Positions 41,694 through 53,190 of a stretch of DNA of 64,000 bases are shown one piece after another; the first letter of the stretch is position 1; every line of letters starts with the position of its first letter. This DNA comes from Planctomycetota bacterium (GTDB lineage: Bacteria; Planctomycetota; Phycisphaerae; Phycisphaerales; SM1A02): assembly GCA_016872915.1 (NCBI GenBank), contig VGYQ01000004.1, forward strand, positions 1-64,000, in the 5' to 3' direction. A program made the translations under genes and the position numbers. The notes below the pieces were generated by a model. That model was not told the origin of the DNA and did no database searches. It saw nothing but the letters and a program-made list of their open reading frames with translations.

Positions 41694-42710
41694 GTGGCGA
41701 AGTCAGAAGTGCAGACAGAGATGCAGATGTATGTGCGTGAGATCAGTCACGTCGCGCTGCTCACCGCGCAAGAAGAGCGCACACTTGGCTGGAGCATCAT
41801 CAACGACAGTTGTCCACAGGCGAAGGAGCGCCTCATCACCGCGAACCTTCGACTCGTGATCGCCATCGCGAAGGGCTATCTCAACCGCGGCATCGCACTC
41901 CCCGACTTGATCGAGGAGGGAAATGTCGGACTCATTCGTGCTGTCGAGGGGTTCGATCCCGCGCAAGGCGCGCGATTCTCCACCTATGCATCGTGGTGGA
42001 TCAAGCAGGCGATCAAGCGCACGCTCATCAATGCATCGCAGCCCATTCACATTCCTGCGTACATGGTCGAACTGATCGGTCGGTGCAAGTCCGTGTCGAA
42101 GTCGCTCGAGGAGAAACTCGGCCATCCGCCCACCATGTCGGAACTTGCCAAAGAGATGCAAGTGCCGCTGACGAAGCTGCATGTCATTCGGCGTGCGCTT
42201 CGAGCATTCAACACCCCCAATCAGGTCACGGTGACGGGCGCCGATGGGGAAGTCACATCGGCGAGCGATCTCTTCGAGGACACAACAACAAAGAATCCGA
42301 CGAAAGCCGCGGAAGATGATGAAATTCTCCGCGTTATTGTCACGTTGCTCGATGCGATTGACCGCCGCGAAGCGGAAGTGCTTCGGCTGCGCTTCGGCCT
42401 CGATGGCACTGAACCGCTCACACTGAGCGAGGTGGGACAGCGGGTCGGACTGACGCGGGAACGTGTTCGTCAGATCGAGGTCGAAGTCCTTGGTCGGCTT
42501 GGTCGCCAACTCGGCAGCAACCAGTCGCTGTCGCTGCTGTTCAAGAACACGGCGCAAACGACGACACGAAGTCCTCAGCGGCCGTCTGGCTCAAGTGCCG
42601 GATCCCAGCAGCGACCACAGGTGCCATCCATCCCCGACTTGCTGTCGAATAAACCGGTCCACGGAAGCAACCGCGGCACGCCCTCCGTGCCGCCGCACCA
42701 CAGACCCTAA
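41694..42710 (+). CDS. sigma-70 family RNA polymerase sigma factor
   Basis: 338 residues. Regions 1.2 (MQMYVREISHVALLTAQEE), 2.1-2.4 (ANLRLVIAIAKGYLNRG, DLIEEGNVGLIRAVEGFD, FSTYASWWIKQAIKRTL), 3 and 4 (RLRFGLDGTEPLTLSEVG, TRERVRQIEVEVLGRL) are all present. Region 1.1 is absent. It is either the primary factor in a short form or a group 2 (RpoS/SigB-like) factor. The last 55 residues form a low-complexity Ser/Pro/Gln tail not typical of the family. GTG 41694 has GAGG upstream. The longer frame to 41547 overlaps the divergent gene. Confidence 0.85.
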   Translation: MAKSEVQTEMQMYVREISHVALLTAQEERTLGWSIINDSCPQAKERLITANLRLVIAIAKGYLNRGIALPDLIEEGNVGLIRAVEGFDPAQGARFSTYASWWIKQAIKRTLINASQPIHIPAYMVELIGRCKSVSKSLEEKLGHPPTMSELAKEMQVPLTKLHVIRRALRAFNTPNQVTVTGADGEVTSASDLFEDTTTKNPTKAAEDDEILRVIVTLLDAIDRREAEVLRLRFGLDGTEPLTLSEVGQRVGLTRERVRQIEVEVLGRLGRQLGSNQSLSLLFKNTAQTTTRSPQRPSGSSAGSQQRPQVPSIPDLLSNKPVHGSNRGTPSVPPHHRP

Positions 42711-42737
42711 GTCTGCAGCGGACCCCTGCCACGGACA

Positions 42738-43862
42738 TCAAGTCTTTCGGTAGAACGGCAGTGGCTCCACACGCGCCGCGACCGTTGTGCCGCGCAAATC
42801 CACTTCGACCTCGCTGCCAACCTCGGCGAGCGCGGCATCGACAAAGGCCATCGCGATGGGGCGATCCAAACTCGGCGAAAGGCAGCCACTGGTCACGCGA
42901 CCAACAACCGTGCCCCCGCGTCGCACTTCCATGCCTTGCCGCGCGCTCCGACGCCCCTCCAACCCAAGTCCCACCAGCTTTCGCTTGGGTCCATCGCGGG
43001 AAATGCGCTGCAGAGCCTCCTGACCGATGAAGCTTCCCGCACGCTCGTCGTCGATCCCCTTCTCAAGTTTCACGGCAAATCCAAGCCCAGCCGAGATCGG
43101 GTCGGTCTGCTCATCGATCTCATGTCCGTACAGCGGCATGCCCGCCTCCATGCGCAGCGTGTCACGCGCGCCAAGCCCCACGGGCTTGATGATGCTGGAC
43201 CCCTCCTTCGCGTCCTTCAGAAACATGCCAAGTGCCATTCGAGCCATGGCGCTCCCAAGAATCACCTCCACACCGTCCTCGCCCGTGTAGCCCGTACGGC
43301 TCACGATCATCTTGACCACGATCAAGCTCTTTTGCACGAAGCGATAGCGCTTCAACTTCGGAATCTCGCTCGACAGCGTGCTGATGACATCCATTGCCTT
43401 TGGGCCTTGCAGCGCAACCATCGCGGTGGATTCCGTCTGGTCCTCGAGCTTGAACGCCATGTCACCCTTCACGGCCGCGAAGTGAGCGAGCAGCTTGGCT
43501 CGGTTCGAAGCGTTGCACACCATCAGGTATTCCGCCTCATCGAAGCAGGAGATGATCACATCATCGAGACAGCCGCCCTGATCGTTGCACACGAGCCCGT
43601 AGCGACACTGTCCCACTTCCATGCCGAGTACTTGCCGCGTACAGACGTGATCAAGGAACTTGCGCGCATGCCGACCCGAGAAGCGCAGCCTGCCCATGTG
43701 CGAGACATCGAAGAACCCCGCCGCGGTACGGCAATGTCGATGCTCCTCGATGATCGACGAGTACAGCAGCGGCATCTCCCAGCCGGCAAAATCAACCATC
43801 TTGCCACCGTGCTCGAGATGGAACGAATGAAGCGCTGTGCGCTGCAGTGAGGCGGTCGTCAT
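42738..43862 (-). CDS. gcvT: aminomethyltransferase (glycine cleavage T protein)
   Basis: 374 residues, slightly longer than E. coli GcvT. It moves the methylene group of the aminomethyl-lipoyl H protein to tetrahydrofolate. Motifs are VDFAGWEMPLLYSS, FFDVSHMGR, ALQGPKA, SRTGYTGEDGVEV and LRMEAGMPLYGHEID, with the folate-site residues in place. The gcvH and gcvP genes are not in the window. It starts 7 bases after a TAGGCT box and is divergent from bamA. No glycine riboswitch fits in the space upstream. Confidence 0.95.
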   Translation of the reverse strand: MTTASLQRTALHSFHLEHGGKMVDFAGWEMPLLYSSIIEEHRHCRTAAGFFDVSHMGRLRFSGRHARKFLDHVCTRQVLGMEVGQCRYGLVCNDQGGCLDDVIISCFDEAEYLMVCNASNRAKLLAHFAAVKGDMAFKLEDQTESTAMVALQGPKAMDVISTLSSEIPKLKRYRFVQKSLIVVKMIVSRTGYTGEDGVEVILGSAMARMALGMFLKDAKEGSSIIKPVGLGARDTLRMEAGMPLYGHEIDEQTDPISAGLGFAVKLEKGIDDERAGSFIGQEALQRISRDGPKRKLVGLGLEGRRSARQGMEVRRGGTVVGRVTSGCLSPSLDRPIAMAFVDAALAEVGSEVEVDLRGTTVAARVEPLPFYRKT

Positions 43863-43869
43863 GGCAGAA

Positions 43870-43875
43870 AGCCTA
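43870..43875 (-). promoter_or_regulatory. TAGGCT -10 box, 7 nt before gcvT
   Basis: TAnnnT hexamer 7 bases before ATG 43862. Confidence 0.5.
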
Positions 43876-43953
43876 GCGTCCGGCGGCGAGCGGCGCGTTC
43901 ACATATCCCTGCCAATGTCGCACAAATCCGCGGACGACAGCATCGGTCATGGG

Positions 43954-43959
43954 TAGCCT
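43954..43959 (+). promoter_or_regulatory. TAGCCT -10 box, 8 nt before bamA
   Basis: TAnnnT hexamer 8 bases before ATG 43968. The box-to-start sequence closely resembles that of gcvT on the other strand. Confidence 0.5.
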
Positions 43960-43967
43960 TTGCTGCC

Positions 43968-46448
43968 ATGAGGGCGTGGCGCCATGCTCGGATTCAAACG
44001 GCACTCTGGGCGGTCTGCGCAGCGGTGTGGATCGCGGCTTTCCCGTCCATCGCCGAATCGCCCGAACCGCGCACGCGCGCCACTCTCACGATCGATGACG
44101 AATCGCTCACGGACCGCCCCGTCACGGAAGTCGTCCTGCAGGGGCTCAACCGCGTCACCGAGCAGGAGATTCGAAACAACATGCGGGTGGCGGCTGGTCA
44201 GCCCTTCGACGCATCGGCCGTCAAGGACGACATCGCCACGCTTTACCGCCTGGGCCATTTTGATGCCGTCAGCGCAGACGCGGAGCTGCTGGATGATGGC
44301 ACGGTGCGTGTTCGCTACATCCTTGTTGAACAGCCGATCGTCCGCGACATTCAGGTCGTCGGCAACAAGGTGGTCTCGGACCAAGAACTGCGCGGCGTGA
44401 TCTCCCTTTATCCAGGCGGTCCACGTGATGACTTTCTGCTGGAGCGCGCCGTTGAAAAGATTCGCAATCTCTATCGAAGCAAGGGTAACTATCTCGTCGA
44501 CGTCGAAGTCGATGAGTCGCGTCTTCTGGAAACTGGCATTCTCATCTTCCGAATCGTGGAAGGACCGCGTGTTCGAATCCGCGAGATCGTGTTCTCAGGC
44601 AACCAGCGTTTCGACACCAATCAACTGGGTGCACAGATCAAGACGAAACCATGGGTCTTCATCTTCTCGATGGGCAACCTCGACGAGAACCAATTGATCG
44701 ACGATGTGGCAGCACTCGACAAGTTTTACAAAGACCGTGGTTTCATCGATGTGCGCGTCGATAAGCGAGTCGAAATCTCCGACAACGGCAAGGAGGCCAA
44801 AGTGGTGTTCCTCATCGCCGAGGGACGCCAGTATCGACTGCGGTCCGTGTCCATTGAAGCCGCGGACGGTACGCCGGAGGGGAAGCCACGCGTCATTCAA
44901 GCGGAGCAGTTGCTGGGTCTGATGACGATCCGACCCGGCGATGCGTTCACGGAAGACAAGTTGGAGAGTTCGGTCGAAGCACTGAAACGTGCTTACGAAG
45001 TCATGGGACATGTCGATGCTCGCGTCGAGCAGACATGGATTCGCATTGGCGAAGAACCAGAAGTCGACATGGTGGTCTCCGTACGCGAGGCAACGGCCGT
45101 ACGAGCGGGACTTGTTCGCATCCAAGGGAACTACCTCACCAAGGACAATGTCGTCCGGCGCGCGCTGCGCATCCAGCCGGGTCGACCACTGGATGGTCTT
45201 GAAGTCGAGAGTGCCAAGATCCGCCTTGAGGAAACGGGGCTCTTCAGTTCGGCCACCGTGACACCTCAGGTCCCCGCTGCAGACGCACCTGACCCCACCA
45301 CTCGCGACGTCCTCGTGGAGGTCAAGGAGCGGAACACGGGCAGCGTCAACTTCGGCGTTGGGATTGGTACGGACACGGGCTTCTTCGGCACCGTTTCGTT
45401 GAACCAGCGCAACTTCGATATCGCAGACACGCCGCAAACGCTCGATGAACTACTCAACGGGCGCGCATTCCGCGGTGCCGGGCAATCATTCTCACTGGCC
45501 ATTGCTCCAGGTATTGATGTCTCGAACTACTCGATCAGTTTTGGCGAACCGCATCTGCTTGACTCGGACATCGGCTTTGGCACGGACCTGCTCTACCGCC
45601 AACGTGTCTATGTCGGCTTCAACGAAGACCGCATCGCGGGGTCCTTCGCGCTTTCACGGCGGTTTGGCGAAATGTGGGTCGGATCTCTTCGCACCACACT
45701 GCAATCCGTGACACTGTCCAACTTTGCCCCCTCGACTCCTGTCGTGGTGTATGAACAGCGCGGTCCTGCCTTCATCAATTCCGTTGGTGTGTCGATGGCT
45801 CGAACAAACGTCGACAATCTGCAGCGTCCAACTCGCGGCACGCGATTCGAGGCGGATGTGGCTTACTTCGGATTATTCGGAGGCCCCTATCAATTTCCAC
45901 TGACCGCTGCGAGTTGGACAACGTGGCTGCCGCTCGCGGAAGACTTTTTCGGTCGAAAGAGCGTGCTGAGACTGAACACCAGCACGGGCTACCTTTACAA
46001 CAGCAGTGCTCCTGTCTCCGAGCGCTTTTACCTTGGAGGTCGCTCCCTTCGCGGCTTTGTGTTCCGCTCCGTGAGCCCGCTCGCCCGGGAGGCAATTGGA
46101 GCTGATCCGCCGACCATTACGTCGGTCTATCCGACCACAACGACCGGTACTGTGGAGGGGCTACCCAACGGCGATCCGATCGGTGGCATCTTTCGTTTCT
46201 TTGCCGGAGCGCAGTATGAGGTTCCTGTCTTCGACAAGTTTGTCACCGCCGTTGCGTTCTGCGACAGTGGAACGGCCACGGACAGTCTGACGCTGAACCC
46301 CTACCGTGTTTCCGTCGGTGGCGGCTTGCGGCTCTATATCCCGCAGCTCGGGCAAGCCCCACTCGCCTTCGATTTTGCCGTGCCCATCGTGAAGTACGTC
46401 ACCGATCAGACGGAAGTCTTCAGTTTCACAGCCGAACTGCCCTTCTGA
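43968..46448 (+). CDS. bamA: outer-membrane protein assembly factor BamA
   Basis: 826 residues. A signal peptide (cut near AFPSIAES) is followed by several POTRA domains. Their starts show the usual pattern of beta-strand, helix and gain in EI/ELR...GQPF (VLQGLNRVTEQEIRNNMRV at about 43-61, then VVGNKVVSDQELRG, FSGNQRFDTNQLGAQ, and so on to about 400). The C-terminal half is the Omp85 beta barrel, with SERFYLGGRSLRGF as the typical substrate-gate motif. It ends in Phe (FTAELPF), the normal outer-membrane signature. It inserts barrel proteins into the outer membrane. skp and lpx genes follow. Confidence 0.96.
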   Translation: MRAWRHARIQTALWAVCAAVWIAAFPSIAESPEPRTRATLTIDDESLTDRPVTEVVLQGLNRVTEQEIRNNMRVAAGQPFDASAVKDDIATLYRLGHFDAVSADAELLDDGTVRVRYILVEQPIVRDIQVVGNKVVSDQELRGVISLYPGGPRDDFLLERAVEKIRNLYRSKGNYLVDVEVDESRLLETGILIFRIVEGPRVRIREIVFSGNQRFDTNQLGAQIKTKPWVFIFSMGNLDENQLIDDVAALDKFYKDRGFIDVRVDKRVEISDNGKEAKVVFLIAEGRQYRLRSVSIEAADGTPEGKPRVIQAEQLLGLMTIRPGDAFTEDKLESSVEALKRAYEVMGHVDARVEQTWIRIGEEPEVDMVVSVREATAVRAGLVRIQGNYLTKDNVVRRALRIQPGRPLDGLEVESAKIRLEETGLFSSATVTPQVPAADAPDPTTRDVLVEVKERNTGSVNFGVGIGTDTGFFGTVSLNQRNFDIADTPQTLDELLNGRAFRGAGQSFSLAIAPGIDVSNYSISFGEPHLLDSDIGFGTDLLYRQRVYVGFNEDRIAGSFALSRRFGEMWVGSLRTTLQSVTLSNFAPSTPVVVYEQRGPAFINSVGVSMARTNVDNLQRPTRGTRFEADVAYFGLFGGPYQFPLTAASWTTWLPLAEDFFGRKSVLRLNTSTGYLYNSSAPVSERFYLGGRSLRGFVFRSVSPLAREAIGADPPTITSVYPTTTTGTVEGLPNGDPIGGIFRFFAGAQYEVPVFDKFVTAVAFCDSGTATDSLTLNPYRVSVGGGLRLYIPQLGQAPLAFDFAVPIVKYVTDQTEVFSFTAELPF

Positions 46449-46482
46449 GCACTGTCCGCTGCGTCGATGCGGCGCTGTCCCG

Positions 46483-46488
46483 TACACT
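46483..46488 (+). promoter_or_regulatory. TACACT -10 box, 7 nt before skp/ompH
   Basis: TAnnnT hexamer 7 bases before ATG 46496, so the chaperone gene may have its own promoter besides read-through from bamA. Confidence 0.45.
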
Positions 46489-46495
46489 TCACAGG

Positions 46496-47149
46496 ATGAT
46501 TCCAGCCTCCTATCGCTCCCCACTTGCGATCGCTGCGCTCGCTGCCGGACTCCTCGTAGTTGCAGGCAGTTCTGCGTACACGGCGGCTCGTTTAGCTGCC
46601 GCCCCGTCCGCCGTCGCCAATGTCGACATCCGCCGCATTCTGGACAAGATCCAGCAGCGCGGCGAGATGGAAATCGAACTCACCCAAATGGGAAACAAGT
46701 TCGAGCAGGAACTCAAGACTCGAAAGGAGCAGCTTGAGACGCGCGCCCGCGAGTCCGATGCGATCACCGACGCGGCTGAGCGGCAGAAGTTGCGCGATGA
46801 ACTTGCGCTCGAGCAACTCCAGTTGAAGGAGTGGGCGACAGTGAAGCAGCAAGAGGTCGACCGCGAGCAGGCACTTCGGTGGGAGGCGCTGTATCGACTG
46901 ATCGTCTCCGAGGGGGACAAGTTGGCGCAGTCCGAGGGCTACCAATACGTGATTGTCTATGACGGCACGGCAGAGTTTCAGCGTGATCGGCGCAGCCAGG
47001 CTCCTCTCGCGCAGCAGGTCTTCGACCAGATTGCGCGCCGCCGCGTGCTCTACGCGTCGAAGGCTGATGATCTCACGGAGAAACTGATCCTCCGCATGAA
47101 CAACGCACGCGCAACGCCGGGAACCCCCTCGCCCTCTCCCAAGCCCTGA
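46496..47149 (+). CDS. Skp/OmpH-family periplasmic chaperone (first)
   Basis: 217 residues: signal peptide (SPLAIAALAAGLLVVAGSSAYTA), then VANVDIRRILDKIQQRGEMEIE and a long charged coiled coil (about 60-130), and a KLAQSEGYQYVIVYDG-like return strand. This is the OmpH/Skp fold that cages unfolded outer-membrane proteins on the way to BamA. The position directly after bamA is classical. The paralogue follows after 69 bases. Confidence 0.85.
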   Translation: MIPASYRSPLAIAALAAGLLVVAGSSAYTAARLAAAPSAVANVDIRRILDKIQQRGEMEIELTQMGNKFEQELKTRKEQLETRARESDAITDAAERQKLRDELALEQLQLKEWATVKQQEVDREQALRWEALYRLIVSEGDKLAQSEGYQYVIVYDGTAEFQRDRRSQAPLAQQVFDQIARRRVLYASKADDLTEKLILRMNNARATPGTPSPSPKP

Positions 47150-47218
47150 TCGCAACCGACACACTCCGCTTATGAGTACACCCTCAAACCCCACCGATCG
47201 AATCTGGAGCACTTTGAT

Positions 47219-47869
47219 ATGAAACAGCCCGCATGGATCATGACAGGCGTCGCACTCGGCGCACTCCTCACGCTTGCTGCGGGATTCCCCACCGCGCCTG
47301 CCGTCATCGCATCCGTGGACCTCGAGAAGGTCTACCGGTCGCTCGACCAGATCAAGGCATCCGAGTCGAAGAGTCTTGCTGTGAAGGACTCGCTTGAGAA
47401 GCGGTTGGGCTCTATGAACGATGACATCCGTGGCTTGCAGGAGGATCTCGACAGCTATCAGGTCGGGTCGGCCGCACACAATGAGGCGCAAGACAAGGTG
47501 ATCCTGAAGGCGGGCGACCTCTCTGCACTTCAGAACTTCGCTGAACTCAAGATGCAATCCGAGCAAGCGAACACGCTGCGCGAGACCTACGCGGCAATCC
47601 GCAGCACGTGCGCAACCCTCTCGAAAGAGCACAAGATCGACTTCATTCTGCTCGATGACACGATTCCGGCCATCACACCTTCGGATGTGCAGGGCACCAT
47701 GGCGCAGATCAATGGCAGACGATTGCTGTTCAGCAATCCGTCGCTCGACATCACGGATCTGCTGATCGAGCGCATGAACGCCGACTTCCGTGCGGCCAAT
47801 CCGACCGCGGCACCTGCTCCCGCAGCAGCTCCCGCAGCAGCTCCCGCTGCATCGGCAACCAAAGGCTGA
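47219..47869 (+). CDS. Skp/OmpH-family periplasmic chaperone (second)
   Basis: 216 residues: signal peptide ([19 protein letters not shown]), [18 protein letters not shown] as the OmpH start, coiled coil, and [17 protein letters not shown] as the return strand. It ends in a Pro/Ala-rich tail. GGAG lies 9 bases before the ATG. The stop is 5 bases before lpxD. Confidence 0.85.
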   Translation: MKQPAWIMTGVALGALLTLAAGFPTAPAVIASVDLEKVYRSLDQIKASESKSLAVKDSLEKRLGSMNDDIRGLQEDLDSYQVGSAAHNEAQDKVILKAGDLSALQNFAELKMQSEQANTLRETYAAIRSTCATLSKEHKIDFILLDDTIPAITPSDVQGTMAQINGRRLLFSNPSLDITDLLIERMNADFRAANPTAAPAPAAAPAAAPAASATKG

Positions 47870-47874
47870 ACGCG

Positions 47875-48944
47875 ATGGTGTTGACCGCACAAGAAATCGC
47901 CACCAAGGTCGGTGGAACCCTCGAGGGTTGCGGCGACCATGTTGTGCGTGGCGTAGGCGATCTCCGCGGTGCACGCGAAGACGATGCGACCTACATCGCC
48001 GATGCGAACTACGCACGCCTCTGGCAGGACTGCCGTGCACGCGTCGCACTTGTTTCAGAGGGTGTCGATGTGGCTGGACACGACCCATCCACGCGAACAC
48101 TCGTGCGGGTTGCCCAAGCAGAGATTGCCATGATCTCGCTGCTCGAGTCGTTCGCGCCTCCGCCCGAAGCGCCGCCGATAGGCATTCACGCCACGGCATG
48201 CGTGGAGACAGCAAGCCTCGACCCAAGTGTCTCCGTAGGTCCCTCTGCATGGATTGCACGCGGCTGCACGATCGGCGCCCATGCAGTCATCCACGCCGGT
48301 GCCCGCATTTATCCCGAAGTTCGCATTGGTGCGAGAACCGTCATCCATGCCAATGCTGTCATCCGCGAAAGATGCGAGATCGGAAGCGACGCCATTGTCC
48401 ATGCAGGCGCCGTGATCGGCACGGAGGGGTTCGGCTACCGCCCATGTCCAAGCGGCAAGGGACTTTTGCGCATTCCCCATCTGGGCAACGTGGTTCTGGA
48501 GGATGGCGTCGAGATTGGCAGCTGCACATGTATCGATCGGGGCACGTTTGGCAGCACGCGCATTGGGCACGGCACAAAGATCGACAACCACTGCCAAATC
48601 GGTCACAACGTGCAGATCGGCCGTTCCACCGTGATCGCAGGTCTCAGCGGCATCGCGGGATCCTGCACCATCGGCGACTGGGTTCGCATCGGTGCGGCAA
48701 GTGGCATCGCCGATCACAGGAATGTGGGCAATGGTGCACAGTTGGCTGCTCGCACGGCGCTCATGCATGATGTTCCGGCAGGCGAGATCTGGGGCGGCAT
48801 GCCTGCACGCGAAATCAAGGTGGAGATGCGCCACGTCTTGGCCCTTCAGAAACTCTCACCGCTCTCCAAGGACCTGCAACGCCTCGTCGAGCAGGCGCGG
48901 GCAGCGCGTTCATCCGCCAAGGCTGGTTCACCGTCTTCCGCACC

Positions 48945-48948
<4 letters not shown>
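47875..48948 (+). CDS. lpxD: UDP-3-O-acylglucosamine N-acyltransferase
   Basis: 357 residues, normal length. The N-terminal uridine-binding domain ([19 protein letters not shown]) precedes a left-handed beta helix of hexapeptide repeats ([23 protein letters not shown]). The catalytic-histidine region is [19 protein letters not shown] and the [14 protein letters not shown] segment is family-typical. Third step of lipid A synthesis. It overlaps the next gene by 4 bases. Confidence 0.95.
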
Positions 48949-50353
<1,405 letters not shown>

Positions 50354-50357
<4 letters not shown>

Positions 50358-51193
50358 TGGAACGCATCCACCCCACGGCAATCATTGATCCGACCGCTGA
50401 AATCGCGGCATCTGTCACCATCGGCGCGTACTGCACCATCGGCCCGCGCGTTCATATCGGCGAAGATTGCGTGCTCCGAAGTCATGTTCACATCACCGCA
50501 ATGACGCGCATGGGCCGTGGCAACACGATCCACCCCTATGCAGTCGTTGGCGGTGATCCGCAGGATCTCAAGTTCCACGGCGAGCCAACGTGGCTCGAAA
50601 TGGGAGATTTCAACACGATCCGCGAGCACGCCACCATTCACCGCGGAACTGGGAATGGCGGCGGCGTGACACGTCTCGGATCGCACAACCTGGTGATGGG
50701 GAATGTCCACATCGCCCATGACACCATCATCGGCAACCACTGCATCTTCGCCAACAATGCCATGCTGGCAGGCCATGTGCACGTGGATGATCACGCCAAC
50801 ATCGGCGGCGGTGCAGGCCTGCATCACTTTGTGCGCGTGGGCTTCTGCGGCTTCGTGGGCGCGATGTCGCGCGTTTCGAAGGACATTCCACCGTTCATGC
50901 TTGTCGAAGGGAGCCCTGCGGTGATCCGCGGCTACAACGCCGTCATGATGAGCCGCGTCGGCATGCCTGAGAGTGAACTCGAAGCGGTCAAGGAGGCCTA
51001 CAAGCGGATCTACCGCGCCAAGGGCGGCGACGGCACGAGCAAGATCACGGGACTGCTGCGTGAGTATCCGACATCGAAGGCCCTGCGCCGTATCGCCGAG
51101 TCAATCGAGGCGGTGAACAACGGGCTCAATGGACGTTCGCTCGAGACCGCACGCAAGGACAACAAGCGAGCCGCCCGCACTGCGCGCACCTGA
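50354..51193 (+). CDS. lpxA: UDP-N-acetylglucosamine acyltransferase (operonic copy)
   Basis: 279 residues. Hexapeptide-repeat beta helix with GDPQDLKFHGEPTWLEMGD, ATIHRGTGNGGG, the catalytic segment NVHIAHDTIIGNHCIFANNAMLAGH, and HHFVRVG. The helical C-terminus contains YKRIYRAKGG. The order lpxD-lpxC/fabZ-lpxA and the 4-base overlap with fabZ make this the main LpxA. A short basic tail (KDNKRAARTART) ends the protein. See the unlinked paralogue at 8574-9383. Confidence 0.94.
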
Positions 51194-51255
51194 GGCGTGT
51201 CTTCCTTGCCAACCCGTCTCCTTTCGCGCACGTCACCGCCCTCCCCCACTGCGAG

Positions 51256-51261
51256 TACAGT
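51256..51261 (+). promoter_or_regulatory. TACAGT -10 box, 9 nt before the next gene
   Basis: TAnnnT hexamer 9 bases before ATG 51271; heads the unit with the M24 peptidase. Confidence 0.45.
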
Positions 51262-51270
51262 GAAACGGCC

Positions 51271-51978
51271 ATGCTGAGCCCCGCCAAGGCATCCCGAGTC
51301 GACGAACTGATGGAGAGGGCGCAAAGCGCTCTCCAAGCCGGGAATTGGTACGAGGCGGAACGTGTGGCGCAGCGTGCGCTTGAGATCTCGCACCAGGCCT
51401 CGGACTTCGGCCGCATGCACCGCATTCTCATGCCGCTGCTCGAATCGCGTCGCCAGCGCATGCAGGCCGCGGCCACCAAGGCGAAGGTCACGTGGGTCCG
51501 CGGCGAGTTGACGGAAGATCATCTTGTTGCGCGAGGACTCCACATGCTCGAGCCACCACATGTCGGCGCAGATGCGCGGCGGCTCCGGCTGACGGCACTG
51601 CGGCGTGAGGTACCCGTGCTGATCCTCTGCCGTGAGCCGACCACACAGTTGGGTCTAGTTCCGATCGTCGCCATCGGACTCATCACGGTGCGCACACGTA
51701 TCGCCCCCCCAGAGAGTCATGAAAAGCCATCCAAGCAGTGGTTCCTACGGGCACTCGAGTTGTTGGGCGATGCCGCAGTCGGCATGATTGACGGTGGTCT
51801 TGACGCAGTTCGGCAAGTGGATCATGCCATGTCACTCATCGATTCGGTACCAGATCACGAGGGTCTCCACATGACCCTCATGCGTCTCTGTGAAGCTGCA
51901 GAGCGGGAATCGCGCGAAGCAGCAGCGACGCAGGAAGCCAAGTCCTCGGCACGGATCACCGAGCGTGCCTCCGACTGA
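51271..51978 (+). CDS. protein of unknown function with TPR-like N-terminus
   Basis: 235 residues, no signal peptide. Residues 8-60 form a helical pair like one TPR (VDELMERAQSALQAGNWYEAERVAQRALEI). The middle (VPVLILCREPTTQLGLVPIVAIGLITVRTRI) is beta-rich. A second helical part contains GDAAVGMIDGGLDAVRQVDHAMSLI. The 3' end overlaps the peptidase gene by 14 bases, so the two are translationally linked. Confidence 0.6.
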   Translation: MLSPAKASRVDELMERAQSALQAGNWYEAERVAQRALEISHQASDFGRMHRILMPLLESRRQRMQAAATKAKVTWVRGELTEDHLVARGLHMLEPPHVGADARRLRLTALRREVPVLILCREPTTQLGLVPIVAIGLITVRTRIAPPESHEKPSKQWFLRALELLGDAAVGMIDGGLDAVRQVDHAMSLIDSVPDHEGLHMTLMRLCEAAERESREAAATQEAKSSARITERASD

Positions 51979-53149
51979 AGGAGCCAGTGGCTTTCAACCC
52001 GTCGCCGAACTGTGCGGCGGAATCCCGGCCCAGAGCGCCACCCTCTATCACGAGATTCGATTCAGTGTCGGCGATCCTGCCGCCCTGATCACGCTCCACC
52101 GCACCGGGGGTGGCACGCAGCGCGTTCTGCTGATCCGAGACATCGAACTCGACCGCGCGCGGACCAACGCCCGTGCGGATGCCTTCCATGCACCTGCAGA
52201 TTTCGCCCCTGCAAGCGGACTCTCGGGCAACCGCGAAACCGCCACGGCTCAGTCTGCGGCGGAATGCCTTCGACGGCACGGAGTTCGCCGCGTCCGGATT
52301 GATCGCTCGACGCCGTCCGTTTTCTGGCACGCCCTCGTCGAAGCAGGGCTGGAAGTGTCCTGTGACCTCGAAGCATCCGTTCAGCGCCGCCGTGCGAAGG
52401 ATGAGCAAGAGATCGCATGGCTTGCGCAGTGCCAATCCGATACTGAGGCGGCGGTCCGTCTCGCCTGTGAAATGGTCGCGCGTGCGCAGACCAGTGCAGA
52501 TGGCACGCTGATGCATGCTGGAGAACCACTCACCTCCGAGCGTGTTCGTGGTGTGATTGATGCTTTCCTGCTCGCTCGCGGCTATCAGAATCCCGAGTCC
52601 ATTGTTGCTGGCGGCCCCACAGCAAGCGATTGCCATGCGCACGGACATGGGCCGCTTCGCACAGGTGATCCCGTGATCGTCGACATCTTCCCAAGGCACC
52701 GACAGACGATGTACCACGGTGACTGCACGCGAACGGTGGTACACGGCGCAGTATCAGAGGAGGTCAGTCGAATGCACGGCGCTGTTGCAGCGGCCAAGCG
52801 CGCAGCCCTGGCGGCTGTGAGGTCAGGTGTCACCGGAGAGCAGGTACATGCCGCTACCACACGCGAATTGAACGCAGCTGGATTCCGCATGGGGTTGCCA
52901 GCGGCGAATGAGACTTGGAGCAATGCGCGAATGACGCACGGCACAGGACATGGAATCGGACTGGAGGTTCATGAACCTCCCCTGCTTGCAGCGCAAGGGC
53001 CCTCGCTGGTGGTAGGCGATGTTGTGACGGTCGAGCCCGGCCTCTATCACCCGCGCATTGGTGGTATCCGAATCGAGGACATGGTTGTCGTCACGTCGAA
53101 TGGATTTAAAAACCTCGGCTCTTTGCCCGAGGGTCTTGACTGGAAGTGA
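51965..53149 (+). CDS. M24-family metallopeptidase (Xaa-Pro aminopeptidase-like)
   Basis: 394 residues. The C-terminal pita-bread domain shows all five metal ligands: Asp in VIVDIFPRH, Asp in GDCTRT, His in THGTGHGIGLEVHE, Glu in VEPGLYHP and Glu in RIEDMV. The N-terminal creatinase-like domain is present, as in prolidase/aminopeptidase P. Exact specificity cannot be read from the sequence. GTG 51965 is the proposed start; the frame is open to 51890 but runs deep into the upstream gene. Confidence 0.85.
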   Translation: MPPTEGASGFQPVAELCGGIPAQSATLYHEIRFSVGDPAALITLHRTGGGTQRVLLIRDIELDRARTNARADAFHAPADFAPASGLSGNRETATAQSAAECLRRHGVRRVRIDRSTPSVFWHALVEAGLEVSCDLEASVQRRRAKDEQEIAWLAQCQSDTEAAVRLACEMVARAQTSADGTLMHAGEPLTSERVRGVIDAFLLARGYQNPESIVAGGPTASDCHAHGHGPLRTGDPVIVDIFPRHRQTMYHGDCTRTVVHGAVSEEVSRMHGAVAAAKRAALAAVRSGVTGEQVHAATTRELNAAGFRMGLPAANETWSNARMTHGTGHGIGLEVHEPPLLAAQGPSLVVGDVVTVEPGLYHPRIGGIRIEDMVVVTSNGFKNLGSLPEGLDWK

Positions 53150-53190
53150 AGTGCGTAGGCCGCATGGCGGCAGTCCGTGCGACGGGCTCG

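Noticed and set aside
43863-43967. Glycine riboswitch upstream of gcvT
   Set aside because: Only 105 bases separate gcvT and bamA, the -10 boxes lie 7-8 bases from each start, and no tandem aptamer motifs are visible.
46592-48259. 555-codon minus-strand frame opposite skp and lpxD
   Set aside because: Crosses three supported plus-strand genes and has shadow composition.
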